A program made the position numbers and the translations under genes. The notes below the pieces were generated by a model. The model made no database searches, had not been told where the DNA came from, and saw only the letters and a list, made by a program, of their open reading frames with translations. A stretch of DNA of 64,000 nucleotides from Gnetum montanum (taxonomy: Eukaryota; Streptophyta; Gnetopsida; Gnetales; Gnetaceae): NCBI GenBank assembly GCA_015680685.1, contig MNCI01021506.1, positions 97,017 through 161,016 on the forward strand, written 5' to 3'. This document shows positions 30,241 to 42,200 of the stretch, piece after piece. Each line of letters opens with the position of its first letter. Positions within the stretch are counted from its first letter, which is position 1.

Positions 30241-30940
30241 GCTCTAATACCACGTTAGATTTTAGAAAACCTTTTGATTAATCTTTTCATTGTATTCATG
30301 ATACAACATTGGTGTCTTAGGGTCTTTTATAGGGACATGCACTTTTTGTAACTAACCGTAATATCAATATCATGGAGAAATAAAATCGTACCTCTCTTCA
30401 TAATGATAATTGCTCTTTGTAATTCTTGGTAGTTTTGAGTATCTTAAGTCTTACTGATTTGGTTGCTTATGAATTCTCTTATGATAGACAAAGTTGCATT
30501 GTACTAATTCCATCACTTGATACTTGTTCCTTATTATGGTAATTCATTACATCATTTTTGGGCTTGCTATATCTCTAGGTTTTGCCTTACTAAGAACTTC
30601 TTATGTTTTGATGATGTTGCTATTTTTCACAGTGCATCTTCTTTTGGTTTGTATCACTTCTCCATCATAAAATATAATATACTTACAATTGTTCATAACT
30701 CAATTTATTGTGAAATCTTATACTTAGACTTGCTTCACTATACTTTTTTAAGTTTCTCTTAAACTTTACAAACTTCTCTTGTACTTCATTAAGTTATCAC
30801 TGACTTAACTTCACTAGACTTTATGAAATACTCTTTCTTAACACCTTCTTCTTCATGGCTTTTGATGCTTGCATTTGCTTGTTACTCATGACAAGTCTTT
30901 TGGGAGTTTTCTTAGTTGATCAATCTTACATGGGTTGGGC
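30241..30940 (-). repeat. Copia-like LTR remnant (minus strand) with Met-tRNA-type PBS
   Basis: GCTCTAATACCA at 30241-30252 is the complement of a TGGTATTAGAGC primer site. The sequence to its right matches, in reverse complement, 51060-51735: shared phrases include GATACAACATTGGTGTCTTA and GATACTTGTTCCTTATTATG. The open frame at 30517-30762 is antisense to the LTR and is not taken as a gene. Confidence 0.6.
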
Positions 30941-30999
30941 TTTCTTAGGCTCTTTTAGCAATCCATAACTTGACCTATTTATTTGATGTTTGATAACAT

Positions 31000-31893
31000 C
31001 AAGCATCAATGCCTAAAATGTTTTGAATAATTCATTGAAGGTAATAAAAAAATTAGTTTTAAACTTCTAAACAAGAAAAATGCTACTATCAATATAATTG
31101 GTTATATTGTTTTCATGTGTTAAAGTTGTTAATATCATTACTTCAAATTAATAAAGTTGAAATTGATTGCACATAGGATGGCTAATAATATAAGTTATTT
31201 AAACAAAATGATTATGTTATTAAACCATTATAGGTTCTTACATTAAAAAACCATCATAGTACAAAAAAGGTTATGCTAAACGAGGATATTTTGTGTTATA
31301 TTGAACACATGTTGGTAGTGGAAAGATGAAGGAATTTGTACATAATATGTCATATTTATATACTTGTTATAATACTTATTTTGACTAGGTAAACTAATAT
31401 TATATTAATTAAATAAGATTTGAAGAACAACGAAATTATTCTTGCAATGTTCACTATCAACCAAGCATCAAATTTTTAATGAAAAGTTTGAAAATGAGCA
31501 CTTGTTATAATATTTATATCTACTTACGTATTTTCTCTTTTGGTTTGTACTATGTGTAATTTACGATTAAAAAATATCTTAAAGTTTGTTATTTTTTCAA
31601 CATTTTCTAAATTTTTTCCAACCAACAAAATTATTTTATTAACTTTTAAATGATTGTTTAATCTTTACTGGTACTTCTAACATTTTAGAACATTCTTCCT
31701 AAATTGCTAATTTTGGGTTCATTCTCCTTAGATTTCAACGATCAAACTATTGTATGCCAAGTTTGCTTCAACACTATACAACATTATACATGGTCCTTTT
31801 CATTTTGACTAGCCAACGCAGAAAAGTTAAGGTTTAGATAAGTCAATGATTAGGATATTAGATGTAGTTAACATGTACTTACAAACTTAGAAG
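31000..31893. other. AT-rich spacer, nothing supported
   Basis: Low-complexity AT-rich DNA left of element D, without open frames of note. Confidence 0.5.
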
Positions 31894-31898
31894 GTTAT
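31894..31898. repeat. TSD of LTR element D, left (GTTAT)
   Basis: GTTAT precedes the 5' LTR and follows the 3' LTR at 38603-38607. Confidence 0.88.
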
Positions 31899-32629
31899 TG
31901 ATGAGACGCGATATGCACAAGCCACGATATCTCGTCGTCCCCTACAATGTCGTGTACGCGATATCACGGTCCATCACCAAATCTATAAATAAGAGGCGGC
32001 ACTCCCCTTATTTTCCATCCTAGGCTTAAAGTAGGGAAACTCTGGCAGTTTGATCACCCTAGAGATAGAATATTTTCCATGTGCCTGCAGTAGAAGTCCT
32101 CAAGTGAACGGATCTTTATTCGAGCAGCTTTGTACCTGAACACAAGTTGTGTACGGCAATAAAGACGAGTTTCGTGGATAAACCTTGCAATGCATGGAAT
32201 AGGATTTTATTACCTGTTATTTATTACATGTTATTTATTACCTGCATTAACGCGGCATGAGTACGACTTGATTACGAGCATTGACGAATGTGTATGGCTA
32301 ATCAAGGAATTGGCTGCTCATTGCGATTAGTCTCTCTCACCCTCAACTCCTAGAATGCGGGATGAGTACGACTTGATTACGAGCATCTACGGATGTGTAN
32401 ACTCTTTACCATAGAAGACATAAAACCAAAAAAGATTATAAAAATCATATACCTCGGACTTACTTAACCATACACCGTGACAACTACAAGTAAGTCTAGG
32501 AAGACAACGAATGATTAACCCCAAGTGTTCCATGGGGCATGTCGACATTTAGTCTACGAAGTTCGATCGGATCATGCGTGCTACACTCGTTTCGTATGGT
32601 TGAGTGTAGGGGTACCTCGACACTCATCA
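31899..32629 (+). repeat. Element D 5' LTR (with one-N gap at 32400)
   Basis: 731 bp as assembled versus 829 bp for the 3' LTR; the N at 32400 marks lost sequence, since the region between the ACGACTTGATTACGAGCAT phrases and CTTTACCATAGAAG is longer in the 3' LTR. A TATA box (TCTATAAATAAGAGG) lies at about 31980, just after the GATATC-rich block at 31908-31970. Confidence 0.88.
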
Positions 32630-32630
32630 T

Positions 32631-32648
32631 TGGCACTGTTGTCGGGGA
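32631..32648 (+). promoter_or_regulatory. Element D primer binding site, tRNA-Asp type
   Basis: TGGCACTGTTGTCGGGGA, one base after the LTR. It differs at a few positions from TGGCGCCGTTGCCGGGGA, the complement of plant tRNA-Asp 3' ends used by Athila-like elements. Confidence 0.75.
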
Positions 32649-32770
32649 CTAAGTGTTTGTGCGCTGAATAGAACATAAGAGATATCACTCACATCGTTGT
32701 GAGCCTTAACGAACCTTCAGGTTAATCAAGATAAAAATTTATATAACAGTGAATTAGCACACCGATAAAA

Positions 32771-34090
32771 ATGCCTTCTTCTCATAAGAGCAACTCACCA
32801 CCTAAGGACCATACACGAGATAGTTGGCAACATAAAACACATAACCAAAATCCGCCAAGTCCTAAACAATATAAGATGACATATACTCATCTTGATGAGT
32901 ATATCCCTAATTTTACTTTTATTCTCCATCAAGACGAACATCTGCGGTGGAGAGATTTGCAAGGTAACATTGTGTTATCCCCAGATCGATCAATCTCTCG
33001 CATGTTTTTCCATGCCTTGGCACAAATAGGCATGACTGAATTATATGTTGAATACGTTGCTGAAGATTTTGACATGAGGGATTATTATCCCATAGATGCC
33101 CAATGTATGAGAGACTTAAGGCAGGAGAGTCAACATGCACTATTGAAGGGCAAGGTCCCGCACGTCCTTAGCGAAATAGAAGATGAGGAACCCCTTATCA
33201 CGAGTTCTTTAACAAATGATGTTCCCCCTCCTAACGATGGTGAGGAGGTTGGGTATCAAAATCTACGATCAACGATACATAACCATGGTTCTGATGCCCA
33301 TGAACGCCAACTGTTCACAGAGGGAACAACCACTTATGCTAAGGATGGGCACTTAGATCGTCACCACGATCAGGGCCGTAGCAACTGAAGAGAAGGCAAG
33401 AAACATTGTTATGGCGATGGTTCCTCTTTTTCTTCTCCTTCATCCCATCATTCACCCTCTCCTTCCACATCTGGGCGTAGCCACCATGAACATAAAGGTG
33501 AGGGTAAAGGTAAGAAGGACAAAAGACCTCGATGAGAAAGTCGAGAGAGAGGACAAGGGCAAGGACGTAGGAAGAGTAGGGAACAACGCAAACATCACAG
33601 GCGTCATGAAAGAGATGATCATGACGAGCCCCTACTCGCAACCCGAAGTATTCTTGACATTACGGAGGCAATTAGGATTCCCACAAGGCATTTAAAAGAT
33701 AGTCGGATCAAACATTTAGACATGAACAACATCCCACGATTTGAAGGGGGATACAATGCTGATCCGCAAAATCATTTACAAGCATTCCACAATGCCTATG
33801 CCTTGCAGAATATAGAAAATGAGTGGCAAAAACTTAAGTTGTTCCCAAGGACACTCACCAAAGAAGCAAAGAGTTGGTACCAGTCCTTAGAACCGGAAAC
33901 CATCAGGAGGTGGATTATGATGCTAGAACTGTTCAACGAAAAATATCAAATGTACTCCAGAGTGTCCAATTTGCGTAAGCAGATCCAAGGCTGGAAGCAA
34001 GGTACATATGAACCCTTGGATGCTGCCATGGCCCGCTACTACACATTGTTACATCGTTGCCCGAGCCATGGGTACGCTCAGCGGGATCAA
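32771..34090 (+). pseudogene. Element D gag
   Basis: One reading frame from Met 32771 to about 34090, broken by TGA at 33386-33388 and at about 33533. The N part is Pro/Ser/His-rich, the middle very basic (EHKGEGKGKKDKRPR, later a run of RR/KR), and the C part is the retrotransposon gag domain: FEGGYNADPQNHLQAFHNAY, FPRTLTKEAKSWYQSL, W-x-M-M-x-x-x-F-N-E-K-Y, and QIQGWKQGTYEPLDAAMARY. The protein forms the particle and binds RNA. After a single N at 34092 the frame changes. Element E has the same gag type. Confidence 0.85.
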
Positions 34091-34099
34091 CNTAAACAG

Positions 34100-35075
34100 A
34101 AAGACCTTGCCGCTTCAAAAACTCACAACCGAAATAGCGGCTAAGGTAGATGACGTATGGAGTGCCTTAGACTCTAAAATTGAAACTGTCTTAAAAATTG
34201 TAGAAGAGTCTAAGGTTGAACAAAGTAGTGACAAAGGTAAGAAAAAGTGGAGAGATTTAAGCCTTGCACATAACAAGGATAAGGGGAAAATCACAAACTC
34301 CAATGTGGCTGTGGACTCTGACACAGACGATGACAGTGGATGTGAGATCTACCACTATGACCATCCTAAGGGATGTTGCCCCATTATCTCACATCTACAG
34401 GAGTCTGGGGTGTATGTGCTTAATCCACGACCCAACCAATGGCAAACACCCCGAAGGTTACCTTATCCACAAGGTAACCCAAGGCAGTTCCACCACCACT
34501 AACATATTATCCAAGTAGAACTCCACCACAGCCCATCGGACAGCATCAGCAGTGGCAATACCCACAGTCATGGGGGATGCCATCGCTGAAACATTAGTAC
34601 CCTTACCGGTAGCCTGATCCTTATGGATATTATGTGCAGCAGCCGATTTCTCCAAGTGACTCTATGAGTCACACAACCCCCAACTATCACTACCAAGTTC
34701 GGGAGTACTTCAAAAGGACTCCTTCTCCTCCGGGAGACACTCCATACCCACACCATCCTCCTAATCCATCCGCACCTCTTCCACCACAAGTAGTTCCCAT
34801 AACACCTCCTGCTCCAACAATGCAAGGGGAACTTCCTCCTCAACCACAACAACGTCACACTGCGAGAGTTGTAAATATCCAACCTGCTGCTGGTTCTGAC
34901 AACTGTAAAAAGAAAAGATCCTTTTTCAAAACCAAAAGCCCAGACAAACTCTCGCAACAACAAGCAGTTGCACCCAAGTACACTCCTCCATCATCTAACA
35001 CTTTGGAGCACCCTTCCGTCCAAAATCAGAGCGTAACGCATACGATTATGTTAACGCGTACTGTAACTGACTAGA
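34100..35075 (+). pseudogene. Element D gag C-terminal linker (Pro/Gln-rich)
   Basis: Fragments in two frames: 34100-34502 with an acidic/charged part, and 34634-35074 rich in Pro, Gln and Tyr, with a basic patch (KKKRSFFKTK). No zinc knuckle is clear. Element F has a comparable Tyr/Pro/Gln stretch at 55938-56215. The segment links gag to the protease. Confidence 0.65.
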
Positions 35076-35099
35076 CCAAGGTAGGCCACCTTCCCAGGA

Positions 35100-35713
35100 A
35101 ACTAACCAACCTTGGGAGTCCCTTAATCTATTTACAAGTCACCGAAAACAAACCACATAGGGCCCTTCTTGACTCAGGTTCCAGAGTCAACTTAATATCA
35201 CAAGAGATGTATCACGCTTGGAACCTGCCCCAACTTAAGAAGAGCAACATTCAACTATAGCTGGCAGACTAGCCCATCACCATTCCCTTGGGATTGGTGG
35301 AGGATATCATTACCACTGTGTGTGGTTGGTCTTACCCAGCTGATTTCCTAGTGATTGAAGTAAACAACAATGAAGGGAACTTCCCAATTATAATGGGAAG
35401 GGCATGGCTTAGTACAGTAGATGCATGCCTTAGGATCCATGATCTTTCCTTGGAAATTTCTAAGATAAACATTTGTGGAAAGATCGAGAAGAGGAAAGTT
35501 CCGTGCATCACATGCAGTGATTCATCGGGTGATGACATGGAGGAAATGCCTCCATGTGATAGGTGTGCCCTTGAAACTTTGCAACAAAGATGCCTATATG
35601 TAGCAACCACACAACAAGTAGTAGACACCCCGTGGTTGATAGCTATTAGAAGAGGAGCAGAAAAATATGCATGGAACAAACTGAGGAAACCCATGCCAAC
35701 AACGAAGGCATAG
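35100..35713 (+). pseudogene. Element D retropepsin
   Basis: Aspartic protease with intact active-site strand ALLDSGSRVNLIS (35162-35200), flap region, and FPIIMGRAWLSTVDA (35381-35425), the equivalent of ILG-x-x-WL. Two in-frame stops (near 35259 and 35271) precede a long open part (35288-35713). It cleaves the gag polyprotein in related elements. It is followed by a Cys-containing tail and stop at 35711-35713, and then no RT: the frame ends where pol would begin. Confidence 0.85.
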
Positions 35714-37760
35714 ATACATTGGAATATGAGTGTCGTCAACTTCCATCCCTAAATCTAAGATTATCAATTGGGAGAAGTTGGGAACTTTTACGAAATTCAA
35801 ACAGACGTTCATTATTTCGGATCTCTCCCTTACAACTCAGTCATGGGGGAGATGGCCACCTATGCTAATCATATGGGGCCCTCCGTTCTTTTTCAATTTT
35901 TGTTTTACACGTTTTTGTTTTAGAACGTTTTTGTTTTACACATTTTTATTTTACAACTTTCTTTAACTTTTCTAGTTTTTGTTTTACATCATCATTATAC
36001 TTTTCCACTTTTTGTGTGTGTGTGTATGATCCACCCTGTAAGTTTATCCCATAATAAGTGTTCGGAATGATGGTATGAACTGTTTTCATATTGATTGCTA
36101 ATGTTTGGTTTTTACCTTTAAGTCACAATGCTGATACTAAGGTATGTTTCTTTTGATCTGGTAGGCAATGAGATCACTTCATCCATCCATCCACCAATTT
36201 CTATGGTCTCTCTAGGCTTGGAAATGTACAGTCCCCTTCTAATAAGAACTTAAATGAATCGGTAACTGGGCATTTCTCAAACTAAGGAAGGACTCAAGGA
36301 TTGCAAAGGGTACTTCAAAGGAACTTGATGCTTTTGTGTTGGTCATTCTCTTGGGTTCTGGGATGTTTTTCTTCTTGAGTTTTCTTGTCGTTACGATGTT
36401 ACCCAATTATCGGAAGCTGAGAAAATAAAAATAAGAAGTCTTTGCATGGTATGGTTCTCACACATAAACACAAACCACCAAAAAAAAAAGAGAAATTGAG
36501 AATTCAAAGCACACCCCTTAGAAGAATAAACTTGGGCTACAAGCATTGGTTATGGAACTAACATATTCCCTCTAACTAAGGCCCTTCTTGCTTCCCATTC
36601 TCTCCTTTGCTTCATCGGAATGGTGGTGACTCTTGGGGAAGGTATTCTTGTTATCCAAGTGGATGGTTTGGCCGAATGCATTGATGCGAAGTCACTGGAT
36701 GTGGTTGGTTTGAAGCCGAAGTTGGAATGAGACTTGCCAAGTCACATTAATCATGCAACACACAAGGGGCTATACACCACCTTGTTCTTGGGATTCCATT
36801 CCATTTTCTTCTCTCCATCCTTCTCTCCATTGTTCACCTCATTGCCGGTTGTATCATTAGTGTATATATTTTGGTTGATGCATTGTCTTCTTTTTGGTTA
36901 ATTCTTACAGTTAAGACTTTAACTCTTGTTCCAAATGACATTCCCAAAGCCTACGAACTCTTTGAATGTGGGTTTGTCAGGGCATTAAGGGCATGAGCCT
37001 GCTTTGGGGAGGACCCACTGACATTCCTCTTTGGAGCATTAGTTAAATTCTTTCCCTTAACATTTTGCAATTAATTTTATTTTGTTCATTTCCATCTTGA
37101 CATCCATTTCATCGATGTCATAGTTGTCCCTTTTTATCTATCTTTCTTACTTCTTTTCTTTCTTCATTCTAACGCTATCGGAGGTTTGCGATAGTCATGG
37201 GGGTACGGGGCCCGATTTTTTCGATTTTCTCCTAGCTTCGAATTTTTTGATTTTCTTTCCTAAACCCTACACCTTTGGTAGTCATTATTAAGATATCCCT
37301 AGATCCGTATTAGCCATACCACAACCTAGCCAATGGACCTACATCGAAGCAAGGTATCAATTATAGGATGATTCATTTACCCTTGCTAATATAAGATTGT
37401 GTTGTGTGTGCAGATGGCGACCATGCAATAATGGACCGAATCAGGAGGAACCACTTGGAATGGAGCAGCGCTGAAGTAGCTATGCAAGGAGCAAGATCGA
37501 TGACACGCTTACAGATGAACAACAAAGGCGCAATCCAAGTGTTGGAAGCAGCAACACTTCTTTCTTTTTCTCTTTCTTAGCTGCCAACTAAGGCTTGATG
37601 TCATTGTAATAAGGTGTTCACCCTTGTTGTCATGAACACCAATTTTGTCAAGTCTTGTAATAATGATCTGTTCACATGTCATCCCATTAGTTCCATTCCC
37701 CTCAATAATTCCATACCTTCCCGATATTATTGTAAGGAACTCGAGGAAGAGTTTTCATTT
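35714..37760. other. Element D non-coding interior
   Basis: AT-rich DNA with two internal copies of AGTCATGGGGG (35838 and 37193) and a block with CTTTGGGGAGGACCCACT at 37002-37019 that is shared with element E (45535-45552). No pol remnants seen. Confidence 0.6.
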
Positions 37761-37773
37761 AGTCATGGGGGTA
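37761..37773 (+). promoter_or_regulatory. Element D polypurine-like tract
   Basis: AGTCATGGGGGTA directly before the 3' LTR TGATGAG. Shorter than usual tracts but correctly placed. Confidence 0.6.
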
Positions 37774-38602
37774 TGATGAGACACAATATGCACAAGTTGC
37801 GATATCGCATCGTCCCCTGCGATGTCGCGTACGCGATATCACGGTCCACCGCTAAATCTATAAATGAGAGGCGGCACTCCCCTTATTTCCCATCCTAGGC
37901 TTAAAGTAGGGAAGCTCTGGCAGTTTGATCATCCCAGAGATAGAATATTTTCCATGTGCCCGTAGTAGGAGTCCCCAAGTGAACGGATCTTTATTCGAGC
38001 AGCTTTGTACCTGAACGCAAGTTGTGTTAGGCAATAAAGACGAGCTTTGTGGATGAACCTTGTAGTGCATGGAATAGGAATTTATTACCTGTTATTTATT
38101 ACCTGCATTAGCGCGGCATGAGTACGACTTGATTATGAGAATCTACAGATGTGTACGGCTAGTCAAGGAATCAGCTGCTCATCACGTTTAGGCTAGTTAA
38201 GTGCCTCAGTACGACCACTTCGAGCATGTGCATTACGTGTGGTGATCCTAGTAACGATTAGCGTTTGGTAGCCACAGTTGCATAGTTCAGGGTGTGTACA
38301 GTAAGTTTGAATGGATGCTAACGCTAGTTAATTTAGACTTAGTCCTTAGTTAGAGTTAGCTAGTTTCTCAACCCTTCACTCTTTAGCATAGAAGACATAA
38401 AACTAGAAAAGACTATAAAAATCATATACCTCGGACTTACTTAACCATACATCGTGACAACTACAAGTCTAGGAAGATAACGAATGATTAACCCCAACGG
38501 TTCCATGGGGCATGTAGGCATTTAGTCTGCGGAGTTCGACCGGATCACGCGTGCTACGCTCGTTTCATATGGTTGAGTGTAGGGGTACCTCGCCGCTCAT
38601 CA
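37774..38602 (+). repeat. Element D 3' LTR
   Basis: 829 bp, TGATGAG...CTCATCA. A GCGATATCGC palindrome and related ATATC/GATGTCGCG repeats at 37799-37842 lie 15-50 bp upstream of the TATA box (CTATAAATGAGAGG near 37858). Confidence 0.92.
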
Positions 38603-38607
38603 GTTAT

Positions 38608-41410
38608 AAAAGATTGTAACTTGTTGAACCTCAAAGTTGTAAACCAATGTTATAAATTAATTGGAGTAATAAGAGGCCTAATTTCAATTGTGTTATGTAT
38701 TTGATGATTATGTAAGAGATGTCATCATGTTAGTGGATCTCTAATGAAGTTGAAGTACTTTATCACATCTATTTAATATGCAAAACACTAAGGTATAAAG
38801 GATCATCACCTATAACCATAGTGCTTATCCTGTTAGGCGGGTCCTAGAAGGATTAGTAGATGATTGAAAACCTAACATCTTTGAGTGTTTGCATCTAGGC
38901 TCAAACCCACATCTTCAACTTGAGAAACGAGCACCTTACCATTACTCCAAATGATGGTCCCTACAAAACACTAAGATATCATAGATAAAATTGAACCTTT
39001 TTTATTTCTTAATTCTTGTACATCACATTATTACTAATTTGAATTGAACTTGCAAATGATGTAAGCTAAAAGTTACAAAATGTTTATTTGGCTAATTCCA
39101 AAGTTTTATTGTTAAAATAATTTTCTTTTAATTATTCTAAATGTTTAAGAAAATGAACCACCGTAAATTTAATTTTCATTTCATATGTAAAGATTATATT
39201 ATATATTGCTTATTCCAATTTCACTTATTAGGTAAAATATGGCATTAATAGAGTATTTGCTTAAGTAAAAATATTTATTAAGGAGGTTAAAAAATCTTTG
39301 CTTAAAGTTATTATTATAGGAGTTTTAAATATGAGCATTTGCTTCTTCTAAGATTTGTTTATTATCCATAAAATGCTTCTCGTAATTTCAACATAACAGT
39401 TCAAATTGTATAAACTTTTGTATCCTATCTTTTAAAAGGAAAGCTAGGTCAAATTAAAATATATTAATGGAAAATCATTGCAAAAGAAATTACAAATTAG
39501 ATACAACAATGAATCCTCCCAAGTAGGAAGGGCTTACTTAATCTAGAACACTACAAACCCATTAAGATCAAAGCATACAAAATATACTTTTGGTGTGAGA
39601 AAGGGAAAAAATTGGGACTTTAGTATACAAGTTGAAAATTAAAATCAATGACATCTTTCTAGTGGGTAGAGTGCATCACACAAGAAATCATTTTGATACA
39701 AGGCACATCCTTGCATTGCATAGTCGATGGGTACATCATCATCAAGTAGATCATACCCTCTACAATTTCTAGTGATGTGTTTGTCTAAATATTTTTTTTA
39801 GTGGTTCCACCATTACTTGGTTAGGGTAACTTGGGTGATGGTCAGATTAATAATATCATCTAGATAAAATTAAAGAAAAAAAAATTACTACAATGAAATC
39901 AATGGTTGTGGTAAAGCGTTTTACAAAGAGATTGAATTAAAACATTTTCTTATTTCATTATTTTGTATTTCCATATCTTCTCTCATATTTTTTTGTCTTT
40001 TTCATTTAAGGTTATTTCCTCTTATATTTCTTTATTTTTGGATTTTAAGATTCTAACCATAATAATTTTTTTTCTTGCTTATCTTTTGCTTTTGTATTTC
40101 CATATATTTTCTCCTATCTTTATTTCTTCATTGTTAGCTTGTGAGTTACTAAGGGTCAGTTTTTTCTTTCTTTCATCTTTTAGGATGATGAATTGAAACT
40201 AGAAAAGTAGTTTTTTTTTCATGTTTGCTTTTTTCCCCTAATAGATGAAACATTAATAAGTAGCTAACACCTTTTCAAAATGACATGGCAAATGCCACAT
40301 CATAGGAGATTGCAAATTGAATAAAATACTTCTATCACCACTATAATATCATACTATGCCAAAATTGTCCTCTTTTGCATAGGAGTTCATTGGTGGTAGG
40401 AAAGTAGGCATGCCTAGAAATTGGCAAAGCATCATCAAGACTAGCATTACACGCTATGAGGTTAGAGAAGAAAACAAGGAAACAAGAAGATCATCATAAG
40501 GGTTTGGTAGAATCCTTGATACTTGATTCAAAGACTTTTAATAAGAACCTATAATTAAGAATTAACTAATTAACACCTACTAGCATGCAAGCCCTTCGCA
40601 TGAGGTGAAAGGAAAGATGGAATGTCAAGAATTGAAAACTCTAGGGGCAAATCAAAAAGAGGACTTATCATCATCAATGGTGATTGCTAACGATGGAACC
40701 CAAGACTTTGCCAAGAGCATAGAAGGGGTGAAAACCTCCAATAAATGTGTATCAAATTGGATCTTGCAAGGAGAGACTGGCCAACCATTTCAATCTTCAT
40801 GTAGGAATTAAGCGCTTACTTGCTAGATACTTCCTCATGGTTAGCATATAGAAAATATCATCAAAGACATCCACTACTTCAAGTTCTACTTCATGGTAAA
40901 GAAAAGGTAGTTGAAGTGGAAATCTAGTTTCACTAATAAGAACCAAAAATGCAATTTCTAGACTTGCTAAAAACTAAGAGATGGTCACAAAGTAGAGAGA
41001 GTGAGGACAACACATCAAGCATTTTTGGAGGCAGAGAATAGGGGAGACCCAAAAGCTTCACAATTCAAGCTAATAGTCCACAATGAAAAATTCTATGAAC
41101 CCTAGTGTTCTATTTAGAGAATCAATTTAAGTTAAGCTAAAAAATTGACCGTGTCTAATGGCTCTTGTAGATAAACAATAGAACAAGTGGAAATGAAACA
41201 CTTTAGGTAAGAAATCTTAATTTTCAAAGTTCTTTATAATGTGATATGCAAACTTAGCCAACACCATCAAAAGCTCATCTTTTTAATAACAACTATGATG
41301 CTTTGTTGGGGTTTTGTTGTTGCTAAGAAACTAATAGATGATCATGAATTTGTATTAGTTTTATTGAGAATTATCTTGTGGATCCACTTGTGGATGGAGA
41401 GATTGGAAAA
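38608..41410. other. AT-rich spacer, no gene recognised
   Basis: Host or ancient repeat DNA between elements D and E, with short frames only (for example 39963-40196, 40605-40811, 41241-41498). No motif supports any of them. Confidence 0.5.
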
Positions 41411-41415
41411 CTCAT

Positions 41416-42059
41416 TGATGAGTCGCAATTTTTTTCACCATGATATCGTGTATGTAATATCGCATACACGATATCGCAGCCTGTCTCCTAATCTATAAAT
41501 AAGAGGTAGACAATTCTGATAGGAAGTTTTTTAGTCAATTTTAGTTTAAGTGTTAAAGTTTTAGTTCTTGCTTTTCTTATCAACCCTTTTCCTCCCAGTG
41601 TATGCCCNNNNNNNNNNNNNNNNNNNNNNNNNNNNNNNNNNNNNNNNNNNNNNNNNNNNNNNNNNNNNNNNNNNNNNNAGTAGTGTACCTAGGATCTACG
41701 CTTGGTAACCCCAGTGGTAGTTGTGCACGAAGTCCAAGATGTGTACAGATGATCGAGGAACGGATGCTCATCACACTTAGGCTAGCTTAGATTCTCTCAC
41801 CCTTTCTCTCTTAGCTTAGTTAATATTATCTTCCACTGCCTTCAGAAGTAGCATTAGGTTAGAAACACATCATACACCTCACTCTGGACTAAACCATATG
41901 TGACAAAGCTAATACTAGTCCAAGCGAGAAGAAAGTGAACTGCAACCTAAGGATAATTGTCTAGATGCCACAACTAGTCTGTCTGCAGAGTTCGACCAGA
42001 TCATACGTGTAACGCTCGTATTCGTATGGTTGAGTGTAGGGTTACCTCGCCACTCATCA
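41416..42059 (+). repeat. Element E 5' LTR (71-base gap at 41608-41678)
   Basis: Aligns with 49389-50203; the N run replaces about 240 bases present in the 3' LTR. TATA box TCTATAAATAAGAGG lies near 41493, after the ATATCGCATACACGATATCG block. Confidence 0.88.
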
Positions 42060-42060
42060 T

Positions 42061-42078
42061 TGGCACCATTGTCGGGGA
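42061..42078 (+). promoter_or_regulatory. Element E primer binding site, tRNA-Asp type
   Basis: TGGCACCATTGTCGGGGA, one base after the 5' LTR, the same type as in element D. Confidence 0.75.
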
Positions 42079-42200
42079 TGATGCTAGTTATCTAGATTAG
42101 TTATATCATACAAGGTTGCTGTATAGGAATTAACGATATATCTTTTAAGAAGAAATAATTACAAAAAGCTACATACGAATTCACACACAGTTTCATAATC

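Larger units (their letters stand above)
31899..38602 (+). mobile_element. LTR retrotransposon D, gag-protease only
   Basis: Complete two-LTR element with perfect 5-bp TSD (GTTAT), LTR termini TGATGAG...CTCATCA, a tRNA-Asp-type primer site and a purine-rich tract next to the 3' LTR. It encodes gag and a retropepsin but no RT, RNase H or integrase; 35.75-37.7 kb is non-coding. The gag frame is open over >1.2 kb apart from two TGA stops. The protease is very similar to that of element F, which has pol. Thus D is a non-autonomous relative, likely of an Athila/Tat-like Ty3/gypsy lineage (lineage call tentative). Confidence 0.9.

Noticed and set aside
30517-30762. 81-residue plus-strand frame
   Set aside because: Antisense to a copia-like LTR remnant and homologous to an equally antisense frame at 51122-51385.
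41608-41678. Possible structural feature at the N run
   Set aside because: It is an assembly gap inside the E 5' LTR; the 3' LTR shows ordinary sequence there.
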